From Opisthorchis felineus (taxonomy: Eukaryota; Platyhelminthes; Trematoda; Opisthorchiida; Opisthorchiidae): DNA of 64,000 nucleotides. Where the stretch lies: positions 55,663-119,662 of the forward strand of contig SJOL01005843.1 of NCBI GenBank assembly GCA_004794785.1. Reading direction: 5' to 3'. Numbering within the stretch: position 1 is the stretch's first letter; the number at the start of each line of letters is the position of its first letter. The position numbers were made by a program, and so were the translations under genes. Positions 1-11,800 of this stretch are shown here, one piece after another. A model generated the notes under the pieces. That model saw nothing but the letters and a program-made list of their open reading frames with translations. It did not search any database and had not been told where the DNA came from.

Positions 1-1395
1 TCATATATACAGACGACCCACAATCCTGGTGTTCCTTGGCTTCAAGGGTGTGTGCAACTCTGAAAATCGGCCAGTACTCCTAAATACACTTGATAAACAG
101 GGAATGCCACGGGATTTTCTGAACATAATCTGTTCCCTAGATTCACATACTTCTGGGAGTTTGGGCGTTCCAAACGCTGTCGTACAAGGAGTGGTGCCCG
201 ACAATTATGGCAATTCTTTCTTGCCTAATTTCATCGTCGATGGGATAATGAACCGAACGCTACAGCGTCTTCAAAACGCTAGTGACAAAATCGTCGCTTG
301 TGAGAACCTTGTAGATCTGGAGATCCCAAACGATATCGTCCTCATTTTTGAAGAGGGCTAAGCACAAGCCCTGTCGAATAGATTGACCGCCTTCATGCCA
401 TCCTTCGGATGCATCTTGCACATGCATGGTGCAAAGTCATGCTTCAGAACCTTCATTCTCCAACAGATTTCCCTCGAATTCAAGAAGAATCACTGGATTT
501 CGTAGAGGGAAGTGTGTTTCATGGAGTTAGTGCACGAATCCCAAAGGCCCGAAGCACGCTTGCTTATTTGTGTTACTTATGGCGTATAAAGACATAGCAC
601 CGTGTCTAAAGAATCATTAAGCAGTGTGTTGTTGTATGATAGCTGGAAATGGCGTCTGCGGACAGATGATATGAATCTGAGTATTTGACCATGATATATC
701 TGACTGCTTTCGCCGATCCACTGCCTGGTGCCGGAAAAAAAAGCCTCGCCAACAAGGAACACAACAGCTTTATTGCAACAAGTGAGTGCGAAGTTACAAC
801 GGCTTCACGCTGTATTTTTAAGGGCAGTGTCTGACCTCGATCCAAGGCTCTCTGATCGGCTTTTAGTGGAGTTTGATGGTTTCAGTATGTTTCGGGTATT
901 CTGGGATAACCTTCAGGAACCTGACCTTCCTGACTGTCCACCGATGTCTCAGAAGCATTGCTGGGGTCGGAAGAGTTGACGACTTTTAACAAAGTACTTG
1001 ATCGTGCAGCCGGTACATCCGTCTCGGATAACATTCAACACCATCAGCTACGGTGGCTGGCTCACCTGGCAGAGGCCGAAACACCGTCTACCAAGACGAA
1101 TGTTGTTCGCTATGCCTCCGTCAGAATTAAGCAAACGAAGAGTTGGACCACGTATGATTTGAAAGAAGGGTGTCAAAGAGATTAAGAAGAGTCTGGATAT
1201 TGTTGGTATGGTTCACCATCTAGGATGCGGTTCCCGTGATCACAGCACCCGAAGCTTGGCTGGACACATTGCAAGAAATGGCAGCTGATCAATGTCAGTG
1301 GCTTTCCTGCTGACAGTTTCTCCCCGTATTGTCTGATTAGGTGCTTGAAGGTATGGGCACCTCAGAATGCTTGCGACAGACTGGCATCAGGTCCC
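1..1395 (+). mobile_element. decayed LINE (non-LTR retrotransposon), reverse transcriptase to C-terminus
   Basis: Runs in from the left edge. Positions 29-361 read as a LINE reverse transcriptase palm region (FLGFKGVCNSENRPVLLNTL, then a decayed YADD box reading IPNDIVLIFEE). Positions 409-597 continue with the downstream CKVMLQNLHSP segment. The region near 940-980 reads HRCLRSIAGVGRV, followed by QLRWLAHLAEAE at about 1045-1080 and WLDTLQEMAADQCQW at about 1256-1300. These are the conserved C-terminal segments of trematode CR1/RTE-type LINEs. The frame changes several times and stops interrupt it, and the catalytic FADD/YADD aspartates are lost, so the copy is dead. Clade assignment is left open. 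Confidence 0.85.
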
Positions 1396-3240
1396 TCCCT
1401 CACTCTTTTCTCCTGTTCTCAATTTATATCTTGATGTATGATTAACTATTCTGTGTAGTTGTGTGGCATTGGAGAATCAGTGTCAACACTGATGTTGCTG
1501 TCTATGATGACGATGGTCAAGCTTCAATAAGCGAAGCACCAATTTCCTGGTGACCGCGTACGGGCAAGAGTGTGTGGCGAAAGTTCCTCAAGTTCGCCAA
1601 CCGATCGATCGCTAGCTATCGATGGCCTTCGTGTGCGGACAGGTCGAGACAACGAATTACCAGTTTCCCCTATGGCACCTGCAGAAAGGAGACTTCATCT
1701 TGAATGTGTAAGGGTTTTCTTGCAGCACAAGTCAAATATTCTTGTTCATGGGGAATAATTGGTTGGACGGAGGCACAGTTCAGTGATAGACGTAGATTTA
1801 TCAGTTTAATCTTCCGCAGAAAACTTTACATGTCTTTAGCTACATTCGACAAGAAATTAGCACGTTAGCGGGAATAGTCAATCAAACATTGATAAAAATT
1901 GATTCCATTATTGATTCCTTTCACTGCACCAACATAGGCTCATCGTACTGTAATTTGCTGATCGAGGAAGAATGTGAAGAATCTGTCTTCAGCTTCTGTG
2001 TAAGCTTTTGTGTTGCAATCAGACCCGTAAAATAACCAAAACATAAAACTTGCACTTTAGACTAACTGATTACATCCATTTTCGTCCAATCTTACGGCAA
2101 GGAATTGCACTTTTAGAGAGTCGGCTCTTATGTTTGTTGCTGCCAGACAAGCAGTCGTAGGGTTTGAGTTCAGGCATACTGGTTGCAGCGGAACGCTCCA
2201 AGATAGGTTGCGTCACCTGCATCTGTTTTAATTTGATGAGGGGAACAAGCTGGGAACCGTAATTAAAACTTTCAAGGTTGAGCAGAAATAAACTCGTTAA
2301 CCTTTTTTAGCCAGACCAACCTCGGATTATATGAATGAACATTAATTTAAACCAGGACGATCGATGATTGGTGGGTTTGAATTGTCTGCTATACGACCCG
2401 CTCACTCCTTGATTTAGAAATTCCTGTGTCCTAATTTAGGCGCCTGCAGAGAGGAAAGTTCAGATACTTTCAGGCGGCGCGACGCAAGTTAACTTGTCCG
2501 GTAGATCTTACTGGATATCAGGCTATCGGCGAGGATGCCATTGTTAGGTGAATAAGAGGTTCACCAGACTGCTGCCACCTGATTGTGTTCCTTACGCACA
2601 AATGGATGACATGCGAACGGTTCATGGCAGCTCCTTCGTGCAATCTGCCGCAACGGACCAAAGAGGGCAAGGTATCTATTTGTGTGCTGAGTGCGGATAC
2701 AACGCAGAGAGTGCCGCCATATTTTCCAGTTGGTTGTTTAAGGGTGTACGGTCCACCGTCGGATGATACATGAGGGGATTAACTGACAAGTACCAGCTCA
2801 GTAGTAATGTGTGCAACGCAAGAACTGTCGGTCTACCTCAGTCCATCACAGATCTGTTCCCTGCTGATGTCATCAACCGAGAAGTGGAAGGAAGTTCACA
2901 TATAAGCCAGATAGCTCAGCAGAAATATACAATAAGAAAGATTTTGCGAAAGAGGGTAGGTTTGGAGAAGTGAGTTTCGAAGTGCCAAGTTGTGACCATT
3001 CCGGAGAAGCAGCACAGACACTGCCCGCTGTTTTCTGAAACAGATGAATGTCTTTTCGGTACCGTTTACGGATGATTCGTCGTTTCTTCTGGACGGCAAA
3101 GTTTCCAGGTTCCTTTCGGAACCAGGCGTGTAGTCTGAACATCATCACCTGAGTTGAAATTCTTTCTGAGAAACTGATTGGACCATTTTTATCCCAGGCA
3201 CTATAAACTATAAGAGCAATTTAATCATACTGATTCAAGC
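1396..3240. other. no gene recognised
   Basis: Short ORFs only, none with a recognisable domain. If the EXTL3-like gene continues to the left, this is intron or 3' flank. The minus strand near 2640 gives a short EGAAMN string that recalls the GT64 NCED..AMN motif but fails on spacing (see rejected items). Confidence 0.4.
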
Positions 3241-3294
3241 TTCTTTCAGCCTCGCCCTAAAAGTCGCTGGTAGAAGACTGTGTATTTCCGCATT

Positions 3295-3615
3295 TCATAG
3301 TCTGCAGCAATTTCAATGGAATGTGGCGGCAACAAGAGAGTGCACCTTCGTAATGTACCCAGAGAGTTTCTAACTGTAAAATCTGGTATCAAATGGGTTG
3401 GCCGAACTGACCATGTTCAGTGGCCGCCGCCATTATCCTAACTTATCCCTTTTGGATTTTTTTCTGTGCGGTCATCATAAACGGGTTGTCTACCAAAGCA
3501 GATCGTCTACGCATGAACAGTTGGAGACAATCTTGGTGAATGTCATCGAAACCTTTATAAGTGAATGTTGCGTCGCAAACAAAATATTGCGGGTCATTTT
3601 CATAGTGTTCTAGAT
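3295..3615 (+). pseudogene. mariner-like DDE transposase remnant
   Basis: In one frame (about 3331-3440) the sequence reads RVHLRNVPREFLTVKSG followed by IKWVGRTDHVQWPPPLS and a stop. In the next frame (about 3410-3590) it continues YPNLSLLDFFLCGHHKRVVY. In Tc1/mariner superfamily transposases of animals the corresponding stretch is R.W.GR...WP.RSPDLTPLDFFLWG..K..VY, which holds the second catalytic aspartate. The frame break falls inside the SPDLT part. A QQ-containing segment just upstream (about 3307) may be the remains of the FQQDGAP block. Only the C-terminal half is visible; no terminal inverted repeats were identified. The family level is inferred by eye. Confidence 0.5.
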
Positions 3616-6600
3616 TGACAGCTCGATGTTGCCCCCTGATTTCCCTAGTATATTTATTTTACCCCAGAAAAACGACTTTGCAGACAATCCATAAGTGTAA
3701 TGATTAGTATCAAAACGTTCTTGCAAATGCATCATTCTTATGTTACATACAACTCGCGGTCCATGGAAGAAGGTAAGAATGTGAAGGTGCGTCCTTTTGA
3801 AAAAAAGTAAGATAACTCAGATAGGTGGCAGAAAAAATAGAGGCATATGGGACAAGTAAAAGTTTCTGGAGGAACGTGTTTGAGATCAGTTTGGAATAAT
3901 GTTGATCTTGACAGTGACGATAAAATGAGGTGAAAGTAAATGCAGGCTTCTGGCAAGGGGTGGATTGGCGAAGAAATAGGTGTTCGTTTTTTGGATTCCA
4001 TCAGAAATTATTAGCTTGATAGAAGAAGGACAAACCCCGGATATGACAACATCAACGCATTAGTGGCAGTAGTTTGACGTGTGAACCAACAGAAGTTCAA
4101 GGAGACCTTGTCAAGTGTTAGATACCTCCCCATTATCCCAGCTGATGACTTCAGTTGCTCACCCCATGTTCCAACTGTTTTTACAAAGGCCCTGCGAACT
4201 TCCTTTCATACTTCAATGCCGTGTGTTCTTCGTTCTAGACTTACTGTGCCTCTTTCTTATTCCCTGGTCTTTTGAAGAAGGATTACCACCTCAGAGTTAG
4301 GTTACTCAAACAGGCTTCTAAGCTCAGTAAAATTGGCAGCCGTGTCCTAGTCTGCTTTACAGTCACTAAGCCTTTTGAAGGCTGTTCTAGCTCTGTGCAC
4401 AACAAATTTTCTGATGATCAACACTTCCTATACCGTGGTCTGCCTGTAGCGATATCGGCTTCTAGCATATGCGACTGTCATTCCATCAGTCTCTCTATCC
4501 TCGGTCTACAAAACTGCAGCAACAGGAACCACTGTACTTTGTTACACTGTTTAGTAATTGTTTATAACCGAGTTGTTATTGATTCACCCTCCGGTTATCA
4601 AGATTTATGTAAAAGTAGGGTCGATAAATGACCAAAAATAATTGGAACGGTCTCTGCTACTCCAGAGTACACTGGACTTAAATCGGACGAAGAACTTCTC
4701 CACCTAATTTCTATATAGGTCTAGATTAGAGTTTATGAATTTCTAGTTCTGAAAATGAGCGGGTCATATCGTAGACAATTCAAACTCAAGAATCATCTAT
4801 CGTCCTGGTTTTATTCGGTGTTCAGTTTTATACTCCGAGATTAGTTTGACCATGAAAGATGAACGTGCTCATGTTTGCGCAATCACTAAAAAACCTTGAA
4901 AGTTTTAATTACACTTCCCAGCGTGTTCCTCCCAGGATAACAGCTCAACCAATAGAACCACCCGATGGAAGAATCAATCGTGATCGTAGGTCAGCCCCGG
5001 CTAGCAGCACGTATATTAACGGACATGCATCAACTACTCAGCGCACAACTGGTGACTCAAATCTACGCTCTTCTCCGTGACGCTACCTGAGCTAAAACCC
5101 CTCCTCTTAATAGGGAGGTACGCTCTTTTTCGAAATATTTTCCCGTACTCGGAGAAATCCATGCACAGCAAGATCTTTGATGGAAGTACGTATCCCGGCA
5201 ATCCTCTTCACACCTTCTGCATTTCGCCACAAGGTCCCAAAAATATCTGCTTATAACTGACCCTACACCAATGGGGATTGCATTGAACCGGCGTTCACTC
5301 TCATTTGCATTGTAGCCGCACTCCCCATACACCACCACTCACTGCACTCGTCGCTCCAGCGCTAGATAATTCAGTTTTTACTTGAACGGGAAACAGTGGG
5401 GTAGGTGCCTCTGTTTCCGGTGTCATATGAGCGGGGTGCTACGGCTATCACCACTCTAATTTGTTTTGGAGCATTGTTTGTGTCACTTATGTCGTGTCAT
5501 GCAACAAACACAGCGGCCGAGACTGTCTAGAGCTGTCCAGCTGCGCAGCCGTCATGTGACTAAAAACGGTTGATGTCGGCTGGCTGAGTATCAGCAGGTC
5601 TTGCCGCAGTCGGCTAGTTGCAGTTAGCGCAATTTGGTCATGGATTCTTGGGAATGTGTGCACATTAGCGCATTACCATGCTCAGAGTGAAGAGGCTCAC
5701 TGCCAGGCTATCTGCTGTTTATTGTTACCCGAAATCGTGCGGCTCTGGGTCTGCTCACGTAACTCACGTAACTCACGTAAAAAGGCACAAAACCTCCGTA
5801 CAAACAGTGGTGTTGTTTCAATCAGATGTAGCAACTGCCCGAGCCCTTTCAACCATTGTCTTGGACTGCATCGAGTGTTTCGCATTGGGATAATGTTCGA
5901 CTCGGTTCACGGTCGGCTCCGCATGAGAAATATACACGCATCTTGTGTTCACCTTACTCCTATCCTCGAGGAGATACGACCGCAGTGATAGTACTTTGGC
6001 AATTTTGAGTGGAGTTGTTAACGTGCCTTGACTTTTTGGAAGGTCTCCCGTGGTCGAACGTATTCAACAGTCTCGAGCTTTATTCTGATATGGACATACA
6101 TAATACCCAATAATGATGAAGTAAATGTACACTGTTTCTCGGTTTTCTGGCATAAATTGTTTTTACTTATAGCATGAAATGCCCACTGAAAATTCTAAAG
6201 TTTCCTATCACTACCAGCGGTTTTTCTACTCTTCATTCAAATAACTCGAATATTTTACTTCCACAAGTAAACAGGGTAAGGAAAGTTACGACACATAGCA
6301 CCATATGTCTCCTATCAGTTATACTGAGATGGATAAAGGCAAAAATGTTTTAGATTTTGAGCGACCTTCACGCCTCAAATTTCAATGAAAACACGAACCT
6401 GGAGGATTCAGTCAAGCAACAACGTCAACTCAGCCAGCATATCGGTAACTCGTCCAGACTACCGATTAACACGAGCATGGATTGAATAGATGTTTGTGGA
6501 CGGTATTCACTTGATTGAACCAAAAAATGCACTTTATGCGGATTTTAATGATTCTCACCTTACTATTCACACACAGTATCTCGGTGATTTTCTGAAACTC

Positions 6601-7095
6601 CACAAAGTAACCACTTTAGAAACACCAAGTCAGCTGACTCCATTGTTGGGAGGTGCGAGGAAAACTCATTGGTCATCTTTGGAGCACCACACTAAAATGT
6701 GATGCGATGAAACTGTGCACACGGGGACGAATTTTTCACACGTTAATACTCCTAATCCCACATCTATACAATACTGTAGGGTTTGCACAATCAGAATCCA
6801 AAAATGACAGTTTTGTGACACTTTAAACACAGTAAACATAAAATTTGCATCTTCAGAAGACATGGATTGTTCACAGCTCAAATTATTCGACGGTATGGGG
6901 TGACAGGTCTTACTGGGCTCAATTCTGCTACCGACGATCACATGTGAACAGTTGGATAAAAAGTTAAATAATCCTATCTTAGGTGAGGGACCACTGGCGT
7001 CAGTGGAATTTAGAAATCATGGACCCCGAATGGAGAAAGAAAAGATTATAACTTGTGAATGTCAGTCTAAGTTAGTTGACAAATTCTTTGGTTAC
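3616..7095. other. no gene recognised; presumed intron or 3' flank of the EXTL3-like gene
   Basis: This follows the last exon placed on the minus strand (donor AAG|GTAACC at 7096/7095), so at least its right part must be intron. I looked for the GT64 C-terminal block (NCED..MNF) on the minus strand here and did not find it. It contains a 9-bp tandem repeat at 5754-5780. No other ORF shows a domain I recognise. Confidence 0.5.
5754..5780 (+). repeat. 9-bp tandem repeat, three copies
   Basis: CTCACGTAA occurs three times head to tail without mismatch. Each unit holds a CACGT core. No gene start lies close enough to suggest a regulatory role. Confidence 0.9.
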
Positions 7096-7240
7096 CTTGT
7101 GCAGAAAGGCAGCGCCTGTCAGTATCATTGAATACTTTTCAGCTGGAGCAGCATTATATACCCATTTCTTCTCTTTTGGGTCAAATCTGTGTCCTCTTTC
7201 CGGATGGCCAACTATCCGATCCGGGTTCTCCCTCCAGGCG
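7096..7240 (-). CDS. EXTL3: EXTL3-like exon: GT64 domain, last exon placed in window
   Basis: 145-nt internal exon. The acceptor is a pyrimidine-rich tract ending TTCAAG| at 7242/7241. The first base C joins the AA left by the previous exon to make an Asn codon, giving ...GFNAWRENPDRIVG. The exon goes on through HPERGHRF, KKWVYN and YSMILTGAAFLHK and ends at donor AAG|GTAACC. In exostosins the GT64 (N-acetylhexosaminyltransferase) domain has W...DRIVG.P.R.H....... and YSMVLTGAAF.HK at this place; WRE and KKWVYN fit EXTL3 better than EXT1 or EXT2. The domain acts in the Golgi lumen in heparan sulfate chain synthesis. The remaining C-terminus, including the NCEDIAMN block, was not found to the left, so it probably lies outside the window. 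Confidence 0.9.
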
Positions 7241-8758
7241 CTTGAAGACAAGGAAGACGTGAGGAACATTACAGGAAATGAACTGGATGAGGGAATGGTT
7301 CTTCATCTATGAGGAAGATCGCGTTGGAATTATACTTCACACACTGGCAGCACATCTTGGAACAGTCCTATCTAAATATGCGGGTAAAACTTATTAACAT
7401 TTGTAAATCATACCAACCGGGTTGTGTGAAGTGCAGACAGTGCGGCTAAAAACTAGCCTGTTTCTGAATATGTGCAAACCATACTTCACATCCAGAAAAC
7501 CTGTTGCAACCATCTCTTCCTTCGTGTTCTGACAGCTACGCAAAACCAGCCACTGAACAGAGAATTGTGCTTTCCGAAAACAGCCTGATATAACAGATTC
7601 TTACACTCCACTTATCTTTGGACATTACATCGAACCAGCTAAAGCAGCGTCTGTGTGGACAGCAGCTGAACGAAGACGTCTGGCTGTGTCGCAGGGCTAA
7701 ACAAGACCGTCCTGCAGAGGTTTCTCCCTCTGTAGAAGAGAAAACTAGGAGCCAGCCACAGCCCAATTAGCCGTTCAAGAGAGCAATGATCACACACGGT
7801 TACTCTTCGTCAGTAAACAATTTTGCCCAGAGGAAGGAACTTTCGATGACCATCTAGTTAGCAGTTATTTTGATTACCACTGAACCACCAGGTTAGACTG
7901 AGATTTCCTGCTGCAGTTGAATATAACGTAGGCTGCGCACCTGAGATTCAGTGTACGGCTGTTTCATGCTTGTTTTTTAACAGTGAGCATCTAAATACTA
8001 ACTATGGAGATACGCAATGAGATGTCAAATTCATTCAAACTACCAACATTACTAATGTTTTTAAGTAGTCGAGTTCCACTGAGAACCAGCCTTTTGAACT
8101 TTAGGAAGGTCCCAGAGCCCGGTCAAGTGCCGTGGAAATTTTCGGTTGCAGACGATCTTTTTTAGATAGACCTGAATCGGTAAATGCGGTTACAAATGAT
8201 GTCACTGAAATCGACAGAGGTTCACCAAGTATTTCAGGTCTCAGTCCAACCTAGAAGTGGTTAATGGCGGTGACATACTTTTATAATCGTTGTTTACACA
8301 TACAGACCAAATTTACGGATTTTTCTTGTATTGGTCATCAGCTTAGCCAACCTGGTCGATCACACAGAACCGTCCACTGTAGAGAAGACCAAAACAGGTG
8401 CTATCGTGACTTTCAATTTTTCCAGAATGACCACCTTCTGGTACTATTTTGAGAACCGAATTTCTGTACTAACTGATTGTGTATGCATTGATCACCAAAT
8501 TATTAACATCTATCGTTGTAGCACCACAATTATAAGGGTTAACCTGAGAAAACAAATAATCGGATGATTGTAAAGGAGAGTGTACCTTCGTCGGTGTCAG
8601 AGGTATGAGCGTTTTGGTGTGGGGCTCCAAAAACATTGGTAGACTCATTGCATGTGGATGTCCCTACTTGACCAGGGGGCTAGCAAACTAGGAGTTAATT
8701 GTGTCGTGTACAAGTAGGAATCAAGGAGTCTCAAAGCCAAATGGTTTATACGACTTAC
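7241..8758 (-). other. intron of the EXTL3-like gene
   Basis: 1518-nt GT-AG intron between two GT64 exons (donor AA|GTAAGT, acceptor TTCAAG|). No independent gene is visible inside it. A plus-strand stretch near 8605-8640 reads MSVLVWGS, faintly like a Tc1 transposase, and is too short to call. Confidence 0.7.
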
Positions 8759-8886
8759 TTAAATCCAAGTTCGATTTCTTCTTTGCTGAGTTTAACGTCA
8801 TCATCAAGCAACAATACTGCATCCGTCAGAATCAAATCCAGTGGGAGAAAACGATTGTTCAGGCTGTTTTTCGTCGCTTGAAAGAC
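8759..8886 (-). CDS. EXTL3: EXTL3-like exon: GT64 DXD metal-binding segment
   Basis: 128-nt internal exon. Acceptor TTATTCCCAACAG| at 8888/8887, donor AA|GTAAGTCG at 8759/8758, a near-perfect match to the consensus. The translation starts VFQATKNSLNNRFLPLD and contains AVLLLDDDVKLSKEEIELGF. NSLNNRF.P followed about 20 residues later by DDD is the UDP-sugar/manganese site of GT64; NSLNNRFLP in particular matches EXTL3 rather than EXT1 (MSSRFLP) or EXTL2. All three aspartates are present, so the catalytic site looks intact. It ends in phase 2 and joins cleanly to the exon at 7240. Confidence 0.93.
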
Positions 8887-11800
8887 CTGTTGGGAATAAC
8901 GTTGCGGAGCACTTTTAGTAATTACCAAAGGACAAGCAGACTGCGCTGGTCCTTGAACGCAGTAATAAGCCTGCAAGGTATACGTAATTGAGTGCAATTT
9001 ATAATTAGGTAACAAATGCAATACAGTGGTCCCCCCGATAGGTTAAAATGACCCATTCTGGAACACAGGTAACGGCATGAAACAGCCTTAATAAGGCGTA
9101 GAGTTCTGCATTTATTTCCAGCGCCTTTCATGAGAATCTGTCTCGGATAACATCTATGAAAACAAGTAAAAGTGGAACTCTGTCTTCCCTGTGCCTACAC
9201 CCCCATGATATTAACTCAGTGCCGTGACTCGACTAAGCTTTTCCTCATGTCGACCTAAATCCGTGCTTTCTGGAAGTTGGGCAACAATACCGGATACGGC
9301 GCCTAGGTAGATTATTCCAGTCTTGGCAAAAATGTGAGAAAAGATGATGGCGTGTTTTCTCCGGCCACTCATCACGTCAATGGATAAGGCTGAAGATCAG
9401 TGAAAAGGACACACACCACCTTACGCAACTGTTGCCTGTAGTATGGAGTATGATACGCAGAGTATACCGAATTTTTTCACTAACGGACACTTATAGAAAA
9501 AAACGTCCCCCAGAGGCTTCCCTTTCCTTGGATTCATGCTGGTGTAACAATCAACGCACTCATCCTTAGACCACCTAACAGGAACAAGAACAAAGAAACG
9601 GGAACGATATGTAGCAATTCCTGAAGGGCTCAGTAGGTTGTTTGCTTTGTAAAGGCTTCTGACTAACTGGGGTCCCGGCGTTAAACTGTATTACGTTTTC
9701 TGTAACAAATCTACATCGTATGACCGTATTCCTTCCAAAACCCTGGCGGTCCACACAATTTTTGAGGTGCCCTCCGAAGAATTTCCTAAGCCCTTCAACC
9801 AAAGTTCTCCATGCAGTGTTGCTCAAGAACTAGACTGGTTTATTTCGCAGTGTGTAGATCAACAGACAAGAGATCTGGCCAAACGAACTGCATCCCTTCT
9901 AACCGGTTCTTGGATAAATCATTGGTTTAAGTGCTTTCATTGGCGGTAGCTATTCTAATTTGAATAGGAATCTTCCGGGAAAGCCAGCGAGGGCTGCGAA
10001 CTTGACGCATTGTACTTAACTAGAAATTTTATCTTCATAACACGGGGAACCAATAACTCATTTGGTCGGTGAAGAGAGGCTTTGAGAATCACCCTGTTTT
10101 GTTATTCAGTGACTAGGCCTAGAGGCTTCAACGATGCAGTTTACCGTCCTAACTTTTTGACCTTGCAGACTTGCAAACCCCAACCCGGCTTGAATTTGTT
10201 AAATCGACCTCCACTCAGTGCAAGTGGTGATAGTGCCTTCATCCTCCGAAGACTGTTGTTTCAACTGGCTCCGCCTGTATAGCAGAAGCAGACACTGACA
10301 CACAACCGCAGGTAAACAGATACCAGTCAAGTCTGTTAAGGTAATGTCTCCGTGGTCTCTTGCCGGGACGCAGCAGTCAGAGGTTTAGCATCTGAGAAAG
10401 TTAGACAAAGCCGGACGTTTGGCCGGGTTTTATCCAACTCGTCTGATTAGTCTGGAGTTTTTCAGTGAGCATACCTGGAGGAATCCAGTGCACAGCTTTT
10501 CAATTCCACAAACGACCAGAGGATAAAAAAGCTGCTGCTGTTTACAATCCGATGCCTTCAGAATCCACTGTGCATTGAAAAGACGTACGTCAGCTGCATT
10601 TCATCAGGACCAGCTGCATCTACATAAACCATAATGTTAAAAACAACGAAAAGTTAGTAACTCTCGCTGTCGATGACTGCAATGCGAGCCCCATCATGTC
10701 AGTAACGTATGGTTCTCAGTCATCACAAAGTACTTAAATATTGATTGCAGTCAACGTCAAACTATCCTCCGCGTGGTTTTAGCGTTCAATGATACAAGCG
10801 CTTTTTAGCAGCCATAATCTGGTTAATGCGCCGAACTGTTGTACTCGCCATCTTTACTGTTGTATGGTACTGAAAGATGGACGGAATAATAACGGCCCAA
10901 CAGGACGCTTGACGTACTTCACGTAAGAGTTGGTCGGGCCTAAGCCTGAGTACTGAATGCTCAGGCGACCTAAGACTAACGGAATTGAGCGCATACAGAG
11001 CCAGCTACGCTGGATAGGCCACGTGAAACAAATGGTCGACCGTTGCATCCCAAAAAATTCATATAAGATCAGCTGATGAATGGAGCTCAAACATGGGAAC
11101 GGCCAGGATTCCTTCAAGTAAGTTTGAAAACTGTAAGCATGTTTTCAGATTTCGGAAGATTATGACGCCTAGTGGAGCAGCCTAGAGAACTGCTTTAGAG
11201 AGCTGCTTTACGCTTGAGACATGGACTCAGTCCTTGAACCCGGGTCATCCGAAACGGCGGTATTATTCCGTACAGGTCCGTGAAGATTATGGGCACAACC
11301 TCCACAGTCAGATTCGCCGATAACGAGCGTAGCAATGAGAACCATCACAAACCACCACTTACAACTAACATCTACCCGATCTGAATGTCGTACACACAGA
11401 CAGTAAGAGATGACATTATGAGCGGCCATCCGACCACTAGTCTACCTTTTGGCATTCTATGCTTATCTACATGATACATTAATGAGCATCCCTAGAAAGC
11501 ACCATTGCGGTTATTTATGTGATTGATGCGCGGTGTTCTGAAGAAAATTGGAGTAACTGATTTGTGACATTAGCGCTTGGGTTCGAAAGAAAGTGGTCAG
11601 CGTTATGCGACTGTGCCTGGGCCGGCTTGCTGCTCTCAACAGGACTCCGTGTATTTGCCCAGCGATCTAATTCCCTCGGGTTTAGATTAACATCAACAGC
11701 CTGCACATAGTGTCGTATTCGGCTTCTCGTTAACCACATGTAGTTTGTTTACTGTGAACAGGTCTCTACTGGATCAGGCACCGTTGACAGGCCGATGCAT

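Noticed and set aside
2560..2690. Minus-strand EGAAMN string as the missing EXTL3 C-terminal exon
   Set aside because: The highly conserved NCED part is absent, the spacing to any MP..IR segment is wrong, and no acceptor in the required phase was seen.
4272..4631. A 119-codon plus-strand ORF as a gene
   Set aside because: No domain, no splice or poly(A) context, and cysteine/serine-rich composition typical of random frames.
5063..5990. A protein-coding block with CGYNA motifs (also near 2690)
   Set aside because: The similarity between the two sites is limited to a few residues on opposite strands and no family is recognised.
8600..8680. Tc1-like transposase (MSVLVWGS)
   Set aside because: Only one short motif, without neighbouring blocks; chance is as likely.
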